Shown: positions 32,848 through 44,205 of the stretch, piece by piece
How positions within the stretch are numbered: position 1 is the first letter of the stretch
Layout of the letters: the number at the start of each line of letters is the position of its first letter
Assembly (NCBI GenBank): GCA_963576565.1
Contig: OY755042.1
Coordinates: forward strand, 2,346,112 to 2,410,111
DNA length: 64,000 bases
Reading direction: 5' to 3'
Origin: Aspidapion aeneum
Taxonomy: Eukaryota; Arthropoda; Insecta; Coleoptera; Brentidae
Translations under genes and position numbers: made by a program
The notes under the pieces: generated by a model
The model's database searches: none
Told to the model about the DNA's origin: nothing
Seen by the model: the letters and a program-made list of their open reading frames with translations, nothing else

Positions 32848-33524
32848 TACAGGGTGTCCCAAATTGGGCACTTTTAGGGGGTTTAAGGTACTTCTAGGGT
32901 AGACAGAGAAAAACTGACCACGCATTGCGAGGCTCAAATTTCAAGGGAAGACTTATAGTGGAAACAGCATTTTGAAATATCGTCTCGTCTTTGAGCTACG
33001 GGGGCTTTTTGAAAAGTCTGCATTTTGGAAGGGGTTCTATAACTTTGTTATTAGTGGAAATTTTGATTTAGAGTAAATTGCAATTTTATAGACTATGTCA
33101 CGAGGAATTCACCCGCTAAATTAAATTTTAACTGTCACTTTTTGTTTTTGAGATATGACATAAAGTTGCATTTTTTCTTATGGAATGGCATATATTTTAA
33201 CTAATTTTCAAATTCGTCATTGAATTCTTTTCAAAATGATGTATCATATGTCATAGTTTTATTCATCGGTTTCGAAGATAATTAAAGTTTTTTATTTTTG
33301 TCTAGTAGGCGTTGAATGACGTCATGCACCATTGACGTGAAAGCTTGCGGTCAAATCCTACTTCAATGCTCCTATAGTTTTGTTGTCTGATACTATGCAA
33401 ATCAAGTTTGCCTTGCGTCTTGGCGTTTTGTCATTGTTTTCAATTGTTTGACATTACGCTTTGATATGAAATTATTTTGCACAAAAGCGTTTTTAATTTT
33501 ATTTTAAAATATGTATCAATGTTA

Positions 33525-34152
33525 AAATGTTACTGGGAAAGTAATGATAATCGACAGGGCGCTGGAAGCTTATATCTTCAAAGGTATCCCGAACGAAGAC
33601 AACCGTATATGGATATATTTCCAAAGTTGAAAAGGAACCTTGTTCAGTATGGCTTTTTCAAAACGGCGGGGTAACATATATGACGTTAGGAGGGACCGTG
33701 AGTTAGAGGAGATAGGCATTATTGGCAGCGGCGTAGCGTGGGGGGGGGGGGGCGCGGGGGGTTCGTCCCCCCCCCCGCCCCGAGGGTAGTGGCGCCCCAT
33801 AGGTGGGAGAGGCGCCCTTGTGACGTGACGTATCGGCCGCCCCCTCATACATGATGACCTTTTTTTTTTTTTTTTAGTTGCAAGATTCGTCAGAGGCGCC
33901 CTTGTGACTTATCGGCCGCCCCCTGACATATGATGACCTTTTTTTGTTTTTTTTTTTTTTTTGGTCGCAAGATTTGTGAGAGGCGCCTTTTTGACCTTTT
34001 GGTTTTTTTTTGCCCTTTCGGGCACGCTACGCCGCTGATTATTGGTGAGTTAGAACAAAATAATTCGCGATCATTGAGACAATTAGAAACTGCCACAGGC
34101 ATACCGAGAACTTCAATCCACCGAAAACTTAAACGGAATAATTATAAGCTTT
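33525..34152 (+). pseudogene. DUF4817-type transposase N-terminal relic, split by a hAT MITE
   Basis: The first part, 33525-33717, encodes LYLQRYPERRQP and KLKRNLVQYGFFKT, matching the LYxERFPxRRxP signature of the DUF4817 helix-turn-helix. One stop occurs at about 33673. A frame then runs into the hAT MITE and continues after it at 34046-34152 with SLRQLETATGIPRTSIHRKL, a second helix-turn-helix. With the MITE and one target copy ignored, the frame on both sides is the same, so the MITE landed in a frame that was still open. The catalytic domain is gone. Confidence 0.6.
33726..34037. mobile_element. hAT MITE, 312 bp, perfect 8-bp target duplication
   Basis: The 15-bp perfect TIRs are CAGCGGCGTAGCGTG (33726-33740) and its complement (34023-34037). 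The target ATTATTGG is duplicated exactly at 33718-33725 and 34038-34045. Inside are G-runs and C-runs and three tandem units of about 85 bp with AGAGGCGCC and GCAAGATT boxes. It encodes no protein and must be moved by a hAT transposase from elsewhere. Confidence 0.93.
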
Positions 34153-34859
34153 GAGGGCAGTCAGCTGAATTATAATTTTTCCAAACTAGGCTTACTATAT
34201 TTTTGACTGTTTAAAATAATAAAATAGTGGAGTGCCTTGACCTGCCTCAGCAGGAAATCACAGCGCACTAGAAATAAGTGAAAAAGCTGAATATCTCCTA
34301 AACCGCTTAATGAAACTATGACATATGATACATCATTTTGAAAAGAATTCAATGACAAATTCGAAAATTAATTAAAATATAGGCCATTCCATAAGAAAAA
34401 ATGCAACTTTATGTCATATCTCAAAAACTAAAAGTGACAGTTAAAATATAATTTAGCGGGTAAATTCCTCGTAACAAAGTCTATAAACCTGCAATTTACT
34501 CCAAATCAAAATTTCCACTAATAACGAAGTTATAGACCCCCTTCAAAAATGCAGACTTTTCAAAAAGCCCCCGTAGCTCAAAGACGAGACAATATTTTAA
34601 AATGCGGTTTTCACTATCAGTCTCCCCTTGAAATTTGAGCCTCGCAATGCGTGGTCAGTTTTTCTCTGTCTCCCCTAGAAGTACCTTAAACCCCCTAAAA
34701 GTGCCCAATTTGGGACACCCTGTACATAAAATATAGGTACACATGAAAGTCTTTTTTTGATCTTGTATTATAATCATAAACTTCTAAATTTTGAGACAAA
34801 AATTATTTTAAAATTTCAGGCAAGAAATTATTATTTATTTTATATATAGACACAAAAAT

Positions 34860-35440
34860 ATAAACAAACGTAAATTTAAGTACCTGTGAATTTAAAACTC
34901 AAACAAGTTTTCGTGGCTAATCGGGTAAAAAGAAGTTTTTGTTTCCCTCATATTTTTCCGTGGGTAGCCCGAAAGCTTAACCTCACGGGGGTCCAAGATC
35001 TAATGGCCCCCTAGTAAGTGTTCACAGGTAACTGTTTCGTACTTATGGAACTCCTCAAAACAATGCTTGGTCAATGTGAGACCCTTGCGAAGTTAACCAA
35101 AAACCCTCGCAAAAAGCGTCATCTACCAAGATACGAGAGAAACCAGAACCCGAGCAGGCAGGCGAGATTAATTACAAAGAAAAAGAAACCATCCGTGACC
35201 TAAGAAAGCACTTCTGTCTTTCAGGCCAGACCAACGCTGATTGATGATGAATTTTTAAGCCAAATAATACTAACAAACGTAAATTTTGGTACCCTTGAAT
35301 TAAAAAATCAAACAAGTTTTCGTGGTAATCGAGTAAAAAGTCCATTAGATCTTGGACCCCCGTAAGGTTAAGCTTTCAAGCTACCCACAACAAAGTATGA
35401 GAGGAACAAAAACTTCTTTGTTTTTCCCGATTCGTTTTTT
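34860..35440. repeat. Repeat pair around AAACAAGTTTTCGTGG and a small basic open frame
   Basis: TCAAACAAGTTTTCGTGG occurs in direct orientation at about 34898 and 35308. The GGGGGTCCAAGATCTAATGG region (34987) appears inverted at about 35345, with GTAGCCCGAAAGCTTAACC and GGTTAAGCTTTCAAGCTACC beside it. A similar block lies at 49378-49480. A 61-residue frame at 35018-35203 (LTKNPRKKRHLPRYERN) resembles a minus-strand frame at 47781-47900, so both are parts of one unknown repeat, not host genes. Confidence 0.5.
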
Positions 35441-35574
35441 ATTAGAATATCTTTGATTCTTGTGTACTTGTGTGAAACCACCAGAAACAACTACTCCGAG
35501 GGAAAATACCCCTACCGGCATTGAATTATACTGATGGTTTGAGGCTTTCGTTAGGAACTTGTTAAAACTGTTTC

Positions 35575-36170
35575 CAAAACCCCAAAATTTTAATTTACTC
35601 CCCTCCCCTATACATTTAAAATTATGTAAAATTAGCATCGCCCACTTCCAGAAATGCTAGAGAGTTGAGCATTGGCAAACTGATAGGAACTATGAGAAAA
35701 CTAAAGGAAAAAATCAAAAAACCCCAAAATTTTAATTTACTCCCCTCCCCTATATATTTAAAGTTATGTAAAAGTAGCATTGCTCACTTCCAGAAATGCT
35801 AAAGAGTTGAGCTTTGGCAGACTGATAGGAACTATGATAAAACTATAGGAAAAAATTAAAACACCCCAATATTCTAATTTACTTCCCTCCCCTATAAATG
35901 TAAATTTAAGTAAAAGTAACATTGCCTACTTCCAGACATACTAGAGGGCTGAGCTTTGGAAGATCGATAGTAACTATGATAAAGTTATAGAAAAAAATTA
36001 AAACACCCCAAAATTCTAATTTACTTCCTTCCCCTATTAATGTAAAGTTATGTAAAAGTAACACTTCCCACTTCCAGAAACGCTAGAGAGCTGAACTTTG
36101 AAAGGCTGATAGGAACTACGATAAAACCATGGAAAAAAATTAAAAAATCTCAAAAATTTAAGTAAAGCAT
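35575..36170. repeat. Satellite array 1, about 142-bp unit, four to five units
   Basis: CCCCAAAATTTTAATTTACT-like starts recur near 35580, 35722, 35864 and 36006. Each unit also has CCACTTCCAGAAATGCTAGA and CTGATAGGAACTATGA boxes. The same satellite forms array 2 at 37440-38235. Confidence 0.85.
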
Positions 36171-36236
36171 TGCAAAAGTTTTGAACAATATTCCGCATAT
36201 TTTACTACTTTAAAAATTAAGTATTATCCAATTCCT

Positions 36237-36534
36237 TTAAAAAAGAAGTGAAATCATAAAAAAGCCAAGTACGCGAAAATGGCATTCCGTAAAAAGAATT
36301 GAGATAAAAGTAAAGCCAAGTTTGTAAGTAAATGACTCTTAGGCACAGTGCTAAATTGAACATAAAGAAGTTTGGCTGTAATAGCAAAGTTTAAAAAAAC
36401 CTTTCCAAACTAGTTAGAACCTTATTTTGAAATTTGTATTGGAAAACTTGGCTTTACTTTTATCTCAATTCTTTTTACGGAATGCCATTTTCGCGTACTT
36501 GGCTTTTTTTACATGAAATGTTTTTGTTATGATT
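36237..36534. mobile_element. CATGAAATG foldback family, copy next to satellite array 1
   Basis: The left arm is shortened (36250-36330, with AGCCAAGTACGCGAAAATGG). The right arm (36355-36534) runs through TACTTGGCTTTTTTTACATG to the GTTTTTGTTATGATT end. The middle has CACAGTGCTAAATTGAACAT. Confidence 0.7.
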
Positions 36535-36984
36535 TTATATATTTATGGTTAGGAAATATGTTTATTTCATATCAAAGTCACAAAAGTATAACTGCGTATG
36601 GCAGGGACTATAATAAAGTTAGTTTAAAAAATCACCCTGTACGAAAATTAGAGGAATATAATACGAGTATAAACCGGAGCGGCGAATGCAAATAAATTTT
36701 CCGTTTGACCTTATCTTCGCCTTTTTGACTCACCCCTCCATAAATGGGTCTCGTACGACAATTTGTAATAGTAAAATAGGGTTGCAAAGACCCCGTATAA
36801 AGGTTTATTTCCAAATCCTTTTTATCATTGTCTGGCACATTTGCGTTTACGTTGACAAAGTCTCCAAACTGGAGAACTTTTCAAAGAGATTTTATATTTG
36901 CCTACCGTCTTTTAAACATATATTTAAACAGTAAATTTCTATCAAGTGTAAAATTAAGTTTTTAATAAAAAAAAATAAAAAAAA

Positions 36985-37160
36985 CTTCTTTAGGCGCGTT
37001 TAGCACTTTTTGTAGGTACTGAATTGAACTGAGTCGTCACGCTCGGCTATGTAACGCTCATTCGGGTGAAGTCGGCTCGAGTCGACTAACTGTGAGAGGA
37101 ACAGTCAGCAGAGCGATATGATGATGCAGATGAAGGCCACTCAGAGCAAAATTTACCAGA
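36985..37160. repeat. Inverted copy of the 39840-39985 element
   Basis: TTCTTTAGGCGCGTTTAGCA through CGGCTATGTAACGCTCATTC to GTCGACTAACTGTGAGAG is repeated in inverse orientation at 39840-39985. A further pair, 38735-38772 and 39778-39820 (TTGAAGTTTACACTTCTGCC), is also inverted. Together they suggest a foldback element broken up by later insertions. Confidence 0.65.
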
Positions 37161-37439
37161 GTAATTTATACCCAATCTAAGGGCACGGCAGTGGCTCGCC
37201 AAGTTCGCGCGCCGTAACCATCTTTTCTTGAAACATTTCAGCCGATATTTGACCTATCTAAAACTCTACTTCGGAATGAGCTACGAATTTCACACAGTCG
37301 TAGACCTTCATGGAGTTAACAGCCCCTCCAAGTTTCATGGAATTCCATAAAGTAGTAAAGCAGTTACGAAATTTCAAAAAACTCGAAATTGCCACTCACT
37401 GACTCCCTCACTCATGTATAGATCATCAATATTCTAGTG

Positions 37440-38235
37440 TACTTCCAGACATGCTACAAAGCTGAACTTTGGCAGACTGATAGAAATTATGACCAAACCC
37501 CTGGAAAAAATCAAAAAACCCCAAAATTCTAATTTACTCCCCTCCTCTATACATATAAAGTTATGTAAAAGTAACATTGCCCACTTCCAGAAATACTAGA
37601 GAGTTGAGCTTTGAAAAACTGATAGGAACTATGAAAAAACTATAGGAAAAAATTAAAACACCCCAAAATTCTAATTTACTTCCCTCCCCTATAAATGTAA
37701 AGTTAAGTAAAAGTAACATTGCCCACTTCAAGACACGCTAGAGAGCTGAGCTTTTTAAGACTGAAAGACACTATGATAAAACTATATGAAAAAATTTAAA
37801 AACACCAACATTTTAATTTACTTCCCTCTCCTATAAATGTAAATTTATATAAAAGTAATATTGCCCACTTCCAGAAACGCTAGAGAGCTGAGCATTGGAA
37901 TGCTGATAGAAATTATGATAAAACCATGAGAAAAAATTTAAAAAGCCCAATATTTTCATTTACTTTCCTCCCCTATAAATGTAAAGTTATGTAAAAGTAA
38001 CATTACCCACTTCCAGGAATGCTAGAGAGCTGAGCATTGGAAGACTGATAGGAACTATGATAAAACTATAGGACAAAATTTAAAAACACGACAATTTTAA
38101 TTTATTTCCCTCCAGTATACATGTACAGTTATGTAAAAGTAATATTGTGCACTTTCAGAAACACTTGATATCTGAGCTTTGGAAAGCTGATAGGAACTAT
38201 GATAAAACCATGGAAAAAAATTAAAAAAACCTCAA
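37440..38235. repeat. Satellite array 2, about 142-bp unit, about five to six units
   Basis: Units begin near 37519, 37662, 37803, 37946 and 38088 with the boxes of array 1. The array leads into the same AAGTAAAGCATTGCAAAAG junction and foldback as array 1, so array plus foldback is a larger duplicated module. Confidence 0.85.
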
Positions 38236-38326
38236 AATTTTAAGTAAAGCATTGCAAAAGTTTTGAACAATATTCAGTATATTTTACTACTAAATTAAAT
38301 ATTATCCAATTTCTTTAAAAAAGTGA

Positions 38327-38695
38327 AATCATAACAAAAACATTTCATTAAAAAAAAAGCCAAGTACGCGAAAATGGCAATGGTAAAAAGAATTGAGATA
38401 ATAGTAAAGCCAAGTTCTCCAATACAAATTTCAAAATGAAAGGTTCTTACTAGTTTAGAAATGTTTTTCTAAACTTGGCTATTACGACTGTAAATGACTT
38501 TTAGCCACAGTGCTAAATTGAACATAAAGAAGTTTGGCTGTAATAGCAAAGTTTAAAAAAACATCCAAACTAGTAAGAAACTTTCATTTTGAAATGTGTA
38601 TTGGAGGACTTTGCTTTACTTTTATCTCAATTCTTTTTACGGAATGCCTTTTTCGCGTACTTGGCTTTTTTACATGAAATGTTTTTGTTATGATT
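38327..38695. mobile_element. CATGAAATG foldback element, arms about 175 bp (best copy)
   Basis: AATCATAACAAAAACATTTC begins the left arm and its complement ends the right arm. Both arms contain AGCCAAGTACGCGAAAATGG and TTGAGATAAAAGTAAAGC-type blocks. The short centre is AATGACTTTTAGCCACAGTG. It has no coding capacity. Related copies are at 17858-18040 and 36237-36534. Confidence 0.8.
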
Positions 38696-39429
38696 ACAAT
38701 TATGTAAATGTGATTACTTTGTATATTACTTCGCCTTGTTGAAGTTTACACTTCTGCCGTGTGGTCTTAAGCACACACAATTTTTTAGAAATAGTGCACT
38801 ATACCAACTTATAAAATAACTGAATTTTTTTAATTACGAGAATTGAATTGTGTTGTATTTTTTTTTACTTTTCCAGTTTTAAAAATTATGAAAGAAATGT
38901 TTTTAAGAAGAATTTATTCACGTTCTTCTAGATTAAAGTTACTGTTTAAATTAAAATTTCTTAAGCTGACAGCCTTAGTTTTTAAATTCATTATAAAAGT
39001 GCACTCTCACGGAATGTAACTTTACTTTGAATATAATAACAAAATTTCCTTAAAGCGCCAGCGACTTTGGACGTGCCTTTTAGAGGATTACTATCTAACA
39101 GTGGCGTCGCATCGGAGGAGGGGAAAAGGTTATTTGCAACTTTTTTAATATAATTAACTAACATTCACTTAAGGAAAGAATATTAAACGAACCTTAAATT
39201 TAAGGATCTTTAAAAACTGATTGTGATTTGCACCATTCGATTTTGAAGTGTGCTCTAGGAAGGCTAGGAACCAGTAAATGCACCACCGTTAAAATAAACT
39301 GTAGTCAAAAAGAGAAATCTTACATCTTACAAATTAAAATTAAAATATTGAAAAAGAGAAGTAAAAAAATACAAACATATTAAAATATTACCCACACAAA
39401 AATAAAACAAAATAAATGAAAATAAATGA

Positions 39430-39765
39430 CAACATGGTAAATTGCTTATTATTATTATCTTTTTTAGAATATTACATATAGACATTAGGTATCACCTTTT
39501 TATTACAACTTTTTATCACCTATAATATCGGGTAGCTCAGGAACTGCTATAGGCTTCGATTTTTAGTAGCAAGGTCAATACCTTTCTTCTAGATAGTGTT
39601 TAAGAATATTTTCCCTTTTTATATTTACTGGAAGTGTGTTGAAGAAAGTTATGCATACATAGGTAGGCAGCTTTTCAGTTAAAGTTAATCTATAAATAAA
39701 TTAATAAATATGGTCTTTATTTCCAGCACAACATAAATATAAAACAATTTAACTCCAAAGAGTAC
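39430..39765 (-). pseudogene. LINE 3' coding end
   Basis: The minus-strand translation gives LTLTEKLPTYVCITFFNTLP followed by VNIKRENILKHYLEERY and a stop, then an AATAAAGA-type 3' region. The FNTLP and IK blocks are the usual C terminus of CR1/Jockey-like LINE proteins. It may be the displaced 3' end of the LINE at 40210-42790, separated by the 39780-39985 element. Confidence 0.5.
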
Positions 39766-39779
39766 AAAAAAAAATTAAG

Positions 39780-39985
39780 ACCACACGGCAGAAGTGTAAA
39801 CTTCAACAAGGCGAAATTAATAATACTGGCCTTCATCTGCATTATCATATCGCTCGCTAAATGTTTCTCTCACAGTTAGTCGACTCGATCCGACTTCACC
39901 CGAATGAGCGTTACATAGCCGAGCCTGACGGCTCAGTTCAATTCAGTACCCACAAAAACTGCTAAACGCGCCTAAAGAAGTTTAC
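39780..39985. repeat. Inverted partner of 36985-37160 and 38735-38772
   Basis: It carries GGCAGAAGTGTAAACTTCAA (39788) and the GTCGACTCGATCCGAC to GCGCGCCTAAAG region in inverse order to the earlier copies. There is no ORF. Confidence 0.6.
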
Positions 39986-40204
39986 ACTTCAAAAAAGAGC
40001 CAGAAAATGCCGAAGATCACATGACCAAGTTGTAAACAAGATGGCCTCCACATTAAATCTTAAGCAATCTGTGCTGAGGAATGTTATAATTTAATGTTCT
40101 AGTATTATGTTCATGATGAGATGTAAAATCACAAAATTTGTGTTTATTTTTAAATAAAACATAAAACATTCAAATATATAAGTCCCATACACTGTCAACA
40201 AAGT

Positions 40205-42790
40205 TTTTAAATTTACCCCCTACAACTTTCAAGGAATCGCAACCCTAACATTTGCCGAAGAGCTCTCTTTTGTGTAATGAAGATATCTTCACATTTACTA
40301 CCCAAAAGATAATGCCAACTCTCATCAAAGATTGAAAGTTTGCATAATAGACCACTTTTAGTATTTCTAAGTTTATGTAATTTTTTAGAACCTTTAAGGT
40401 GTAACAAATACTACTTAATTTACTACAAAAAAAGAGCACGGTAAGGTGCAATCAGAAAATGAATATCTTTAATAATAACCGAGTTTCCCATTTAATCCCA
40501 TCGAAAATGGGACACGCTGTATACCTAGAATTTTTGTTGTTGCTGTCAGAGTCACATTTGTCATAATGTAAGTTTATTTTTTACGAACCAAGTCTGGGCT
40601 CTCTCCATGGTTTCAGATGTTTCTGAACCAGGCTGTCAAACGATTCAGAAACAACCCTCAAATTTGTGTCGTCAACAAAGTTACCATGACTAATATCCTC
40701 ACCTGTCACTCCATCGACAAGATCATTGATGCAGACAAGAAACAGTCAGTCCCAAGACACTTCCTTGAGGAATACCTCTTGGAAGATGTCCTTCATTTGA
40801 GTGGTGTAACTTGTTCTCCTTCTCCACAACAACAATCTGTCTTCTTTGAGACAGGTATAATTTAATCCATTCAAGCACAGTTCCTCTGATACCATACTTT
40901 TCTAGCTTTGTAAAAAGTATATTGTGATCTAAGCTATCAAAAGCCTTAGACAAATGCAGGAACAAGCCCATTGATAAGCACTTATTTTCTAAGCTCTCTG
41001 TAATTGTCTGCAAGAAGTCATAAATGGCTGTCTCAATACTTTTTCCTTTTATGTAACCATGTTGTATTTCACTAATTCAGTTATGCCTATTAAAAAAATC
41101 AATCAGACGTCCACAAAATGCAACTTCAAAAACTTTTGAAAAGGATGATATCAGGCTTATTGGTCTGTAATTACCAATATCACTGGGATCACCCTTTTTG
41201 TATAGAGGTCTAACTTTTGCTAGTTTTAATTTGTCAGGAAAATTACCTGATTGAAAGTACTTGTTTATGATATACATTCGAGGCATTGCTGGTTCTGTTG
41301 CACAGTCTTTTAGTAAATTATTAGAAACTTCGTCAAACCAATATCACTGGGATCACCCTTTTTGTATAGAGGTCTAACTTTTGCTAGTTTTAATTTGTCA
41401 GGAAAATTACCTGATTGAAAGTACTTGTTTATGATATACATTCGAGGCATTGCTGGTTCTGTTGCACAGTCTTTTAGTAAATTATTAGAAACTTCATCAA
41501 ACCAATATCACTGGGATCACCCTTTTTGTATAGAGGTCTAACTTTTGCTAGTTTTAATTTGTCAGGAAAATTACCTGATTGAAAGAACTTGTTTATGATA
41601 TACAATCAAAGCATTGCTAGTTCTGTTGCACACTCTTTTAGTAAATTATTAGAAACTTCATCAAACCCACAGCTATATTTATTCTTTAAGTTTTTTATAA
41701 TATGAATAATTTTATCAGTTGAGAGAGGTAATAAAAACATTGTGTTATTATTGTGTGAAATATTGTCCGAATACTGTATGTAAGGTAGATTATTTGCTAG
41801 GTTTGTCACTGTATTTATTATAAAATAATTAAAAATTTTAGCAATATCCCTTCCATTTCCATTAAGTTTTATTTCATTTTTAGTTTTTGACTTACCTTTT
41901 ATCTCATTCACCACATTCCAAACAACTTTTGATTTGTTATCACTATTTAAAATTTTGTTGTTATAGAAATATTTCCAGGATTTCTCTAAAAGGTCCTCAT
42001 ATTATTTTTTTGTTTTATTATACTGATCATTGTATCTGTAATCATGTTTTTTCATTGTATTTAAAATATCTACTCAGCTGTGAATTTCGATAAAAGTTTC
42101 TGTATTGTTTTTTGCTTTCACATCAAAGAGAGTTTTAGGAAAGCATTGATTAAACAGAGCATGAAACTCACACTCAAAATAATCTCACTGTTGATTTACT
42201 TGATCCTCTTTAATAGTAATTTATTTGACCTAAGCTGATCTTAAAAACGTCTTTTTTAAATTCGTTAAAAAATCGTTTTTCAAATTTTTCCCTAAAACAC
42301 TATCTACCTAATAAAAATGTAGCTATCATACCATTGTGATTTGAAGGGTGAGCATTTATGTTTTCAAACTTAATGTTTTTATAATTTGTATATATATTGT
42401 CTATGCAGCTATTTTTTGTCTTACGAACCTTGTTGCATCCTTTGTAGAAGGAAAAAATCCAAATGAACTTAGCATATTTAAGAAGTCTTTAGTGTAACTA
42501 CCATCTGTCAACAAATCTCCATTAAAATCACGAGCCATAAAAAAATTATAGTATTTCATTCAATGTCAAGTTTGTCATGACCTCTTCCATTTTTTTTAAA
42601 ACTATTTTTGTCCTCCCTTCTTTCACTGGGAATGTGATATATGCTCAAGAAAAAATTATTTTTTCCGTTTATTATTAGCTCAACTGCAGCGCATTCAAAA
42701 ATTCTTTTGACTGATATAGATACTCTTAGATCTAGTAAGTGTGCAGAAGTCTCGTTTTTTGGCATTAGCGGTTGAAAACACTGATAAATG
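40205..42790 (-). pseudogene. CR1/Jockey-like LINE, endonuclease and RT remains
   Basis: Minus-strand blocks in order: endonuclease-like CAAVELIINGKNNFFLSIYH (about 42690-42640); an N-terminal RT region (41914-41606) with NGNGRDIAKIFNYF and NLKNKYSCGFDEVS; KVRPLYKKGDPSDIGNYRPI (about 41220-41160); LSKAFDSLDH and GIPQGSVLG (about 40960-40745); the catalytic FVDD (about 40668-40679); and a C-terminal IFITQKRALRQMLGL block (about 40290-40245). Several frameshifts and an internal triplication break the frame. The order identifies a nearly full-length but dead non-LTR element. Confidence 0.8.
41173..41666. repeat. Tandem triplication, 164-bp unit, inside the LINE
   Basis: CCAATATCACTGGGATCACC starts at 41174, 41338 and 41502, giving an exact 164-bp period; the third unit ends at about 41666. 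The units are nearly identical over their whole length. Because 164 is not a multiple of three, each extra unit shifts the LINE frame. Confidence 0.93.
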
Positions 42791-43249
42791 TGTCTATCAA
42801 TGTGTCAACTATTTTTTTTTTGTTTTTGAAAAATGTAATTTGTATTTTTTGGTTCTTTTACTAAAATATTCGAGAAATATGAAACCAACTTAAAAGAAAA
42901 GTTGCGTCAATTTTACTTCAAAGGAAGCTTTGTTGCTCATATGAGTCTAGTAAGCGACTTCAAACACATAGTCGAAAATAAAAAAGAACTGAAATAGTGT
43001 CCGCAGGAAAAAAAAGGCATGGCAAAAAATCACGAAGGCATTTAGGTATCAGTGTGAAAAGCGTCTTGTTTTATGTAATGCGGAATTGATTTTTTATATT
43101 GCAGTTTTTTATGAAACAAAAGAATTTATATGTGGAAACAATTTTTAAAGCTTAAAAATATTACCCAGAGACTATAGATATAGTAAAATTTGTAACTAGT
43201 TTCCACAAAGTAGCTTCAGATATTCTTAAAAGTTCACCTCCTTCCATAG
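42791..43249. other. No gene recognised
   Basis: AT-rich DNA upstream of the LINE on its minus strand; possibly its 5' UTR. No motif was identified. Confidence 0.3.
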
Positions 43250-43640
43250 AAAAATTTGATTTTGACACACTTCTCGTTATCCGATTTGGATGAAATTTGG
43301 TATACATGTAGTCGTCCGATGACAATACAACATTGAAAAAAAATCCTACCACTCCTACCCCCACCCCCATCTATAGAAAGTGCGATTTTGACACACTTCC
43401 CATTATCCAATTTGGATGAAATTTGGTATACATATAGTGGTCCGATGACAATACAACAATAATGAAAAAATGTCCTCCCACCCTACCCCCCACCCCCTTC
43501 CACAAAAAATGAGTTTTTGACACACTTCAGTTCAAATGACTTTTGGTATATGCATAAAGGTCCGATGGCAATACAGCCCAAACAAAAAATATATTTCTAC
43601 CTCTACCCCCACCCTCTCCTTCCCCCAATAGAAAAATGAG
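43250..43640. repeat. Tandem repeat of about 120-125 bp, three units
   Basis: TTTTGACACACTTC and TGGTATA-CAT--G-GGTCCGATG boxes recur near 43260, 43388 and 43515, each followed by a C-rich CCTACCCCCACCC segment. The first two units contain GGATGAAATTTGGTATACAT. Confidence 0.8.
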
Positions 43641-43744
43641 TTTCCAAACAACTCACGATCAGCGATTTCATTATAATCTAGAATAAACTCTTCTGTTCTG
43701 TTATTGAACAAATATTTTCATTTAATAGAGACTAAAAAGTAGAA

Positions 43745-44205
43745 AAAAAATTGGTAAAAAAAAACTTAAGTCACAAGCTTTTATAAAATGCACTAAAAAT
43801 TTAAAAATAATTTTCTAATATTATCATAATAATAAAAGCGATGGCTGCAAATCAAAGCATAAGTTAATCTAAATTTGTGATCTAAACACTTAAAGAATAT
43901 TCAACATAACAGGTCATCAAAGATATGTTTGATGTGCCGCAATGTTATGCCATTGCCATACCTATATCAGAGAAATGCTGCGGTATCTTGGGTCGGGAAT
44001 GGTTGGTTTTGGTACCTCTGCATTTTTCTGCTAGAATGATTCTTGCAAATAGTGATATTTAATTGATATCTTATCGTGCTAACATCGTCAAAATTTCCAT
44101 CAGTCGGCCATCGCTTTTATTATTATGATAATATTAGAATGTAATTTTTAGTGCATTTTATAAAAGCTTGTGACTTAAAAAAAAATTTTTACCAATTTAT
44201 TTCGG
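43745..44205. mobile_element. MITE with TIRs of about 90 bp
   Basis: The left arm runs from AATTGGTAAAAAAAAAC through AAGTCACAAGCTTTTATAAA to AATAATAAAAGCGATGGC. The right arm at 44107-44200 is its inverse. The central 260 bp is non-coding. No clean target duplication was identified. Confidence 0.75.

Larger units (their letters stand above)
32850..34722. mobile_element. TACAGGGTG-family element, 1.87 kb, TIRs of about 430 bp, with transposase relic
   Basis: CAGGGTGTCCCAAATTGGG begins the left arm and its complement ends the right arm (TA at 34723-34724). The arms stay alignable for about 430 bp (to about 33270 and from about 34310), including CGCATTGCGAGGCTCAAATT and TTATGTCATATCTCAAAAAC. 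Between them lie relics of a DUF4817-type transposase N terminus and a nested hAT MITE. It is a diverged relative of the 59.6-kb transposon. Confidence 0.85.

Noticed and set aside
35575..36170. CRISPR-like array
   Set aside because: The repeats are 142-bp tandem satellite units with no unique spacers, in a eukaryotic genome.
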